A stretch of 64,000 bases of DNA, taken from NCBI RefSeq assembly GCF_026342015.1, contig NZ_JAPENL010000003.1:62001-126000 (forward strand). The letters are read 5' to 3'. This document shows positions 62,196 through 64,000 of the stretch, one piece after another (the first letter of the stretch is position 1; each line of letters starts with the position of its first letter). The DNA is from Micromonospora lupini. Its GTDB lineage: Bacteria > Actinomycetota > Actinomycetes > Mycobacteriales > Micromonosporaceae. Below the pieces are notes generated by a model. It was not told the DNA's origin. It worked only from the letters and a program-made list of their open reading frames with translations, and ran no database searches. The position numbers and the translations under genes are program-made.

Positions 62196-64000
<1,805 letters not shown>

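Overview
The window is high-GC actinobacterial DNA. It carries BldD, actinobacterial integration host factor (mIHF), an actinobacterial pyr operon with a PyrR leader element, a DUF6167/DUF948 pair next to alaS, and many GTG starts with 4-base stop/start overlaps. Gene order and protein sequences look like Micromonosporaceae, most likely Micromonospora or a close relative; this is judged from recall, not from a search. No rRNA, tRNA, CRISPR array, insertion sequence or phage gene was seen.

Layout. (1) 1-5429, minus strand: mihF, a divergent gmk-like gene, rpoZ, coaBC and metK (cut by the left edge), with pyrF and bioA just upstream. (2) 5430-14154, minus: the pyrimidine operon pyrR-pyrB-pyrC-carA-carB-pyrD, every junction overlapping, controlled by a PyrR-binding leader. 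(3) 14155-21469: bldD (plus) facing nusB-efp, then aroQ-aroB and aroK-aroC, with a WYL regulator/hydrolase pair between aroB and aroK. (4) 21585-35629, minus: an accessory surface-polysaccharide region lying between aroC and aroE, genes that are usually neighbours. It holds an acyltransferase, a Wzz-like protein with a degenerate kinase-like domain, Wzy-like polymerase, Wzx-like flippase, sulfotransferase, APH-fold kinase, a split Alg14/Alg13-type glycosyltransferase, a GT2, a secreted delta-60 propeller protein and a secreted GH26 enzyme. (5) 35651-47297: aroE, mltG, ruvX, alaS, DUF6167, DUF948, a 1045-residue disordered membrane protein and rarA. (6) 47370-57898: accessory genes around aspS (GNAT, MFS exporter, ArsR-type regulator, SDR, DUF998, secreted S1 protease, HxlR regulator, thioesterase, acyl-ACP desaturase). 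(7) 57970-64000: hisS, an MBL-fold hydrolase, two tandem membrane-anchored cyclophilins and rel (cut by the right edge).

The genes combine core nucleotide, shikimate and translation functions in conserved order with inserted accessory blocks. The most unusual material is the sulfotransferase-containing polysaccharide region, the gmk-like protein with a broken P-loop in the syntenic gmk slot, a cyclophilin pair of which one has lost its catalytic arginine, and two dispersed palindromic repeat families, one of them joined to G-quadruplex-capable tracts.
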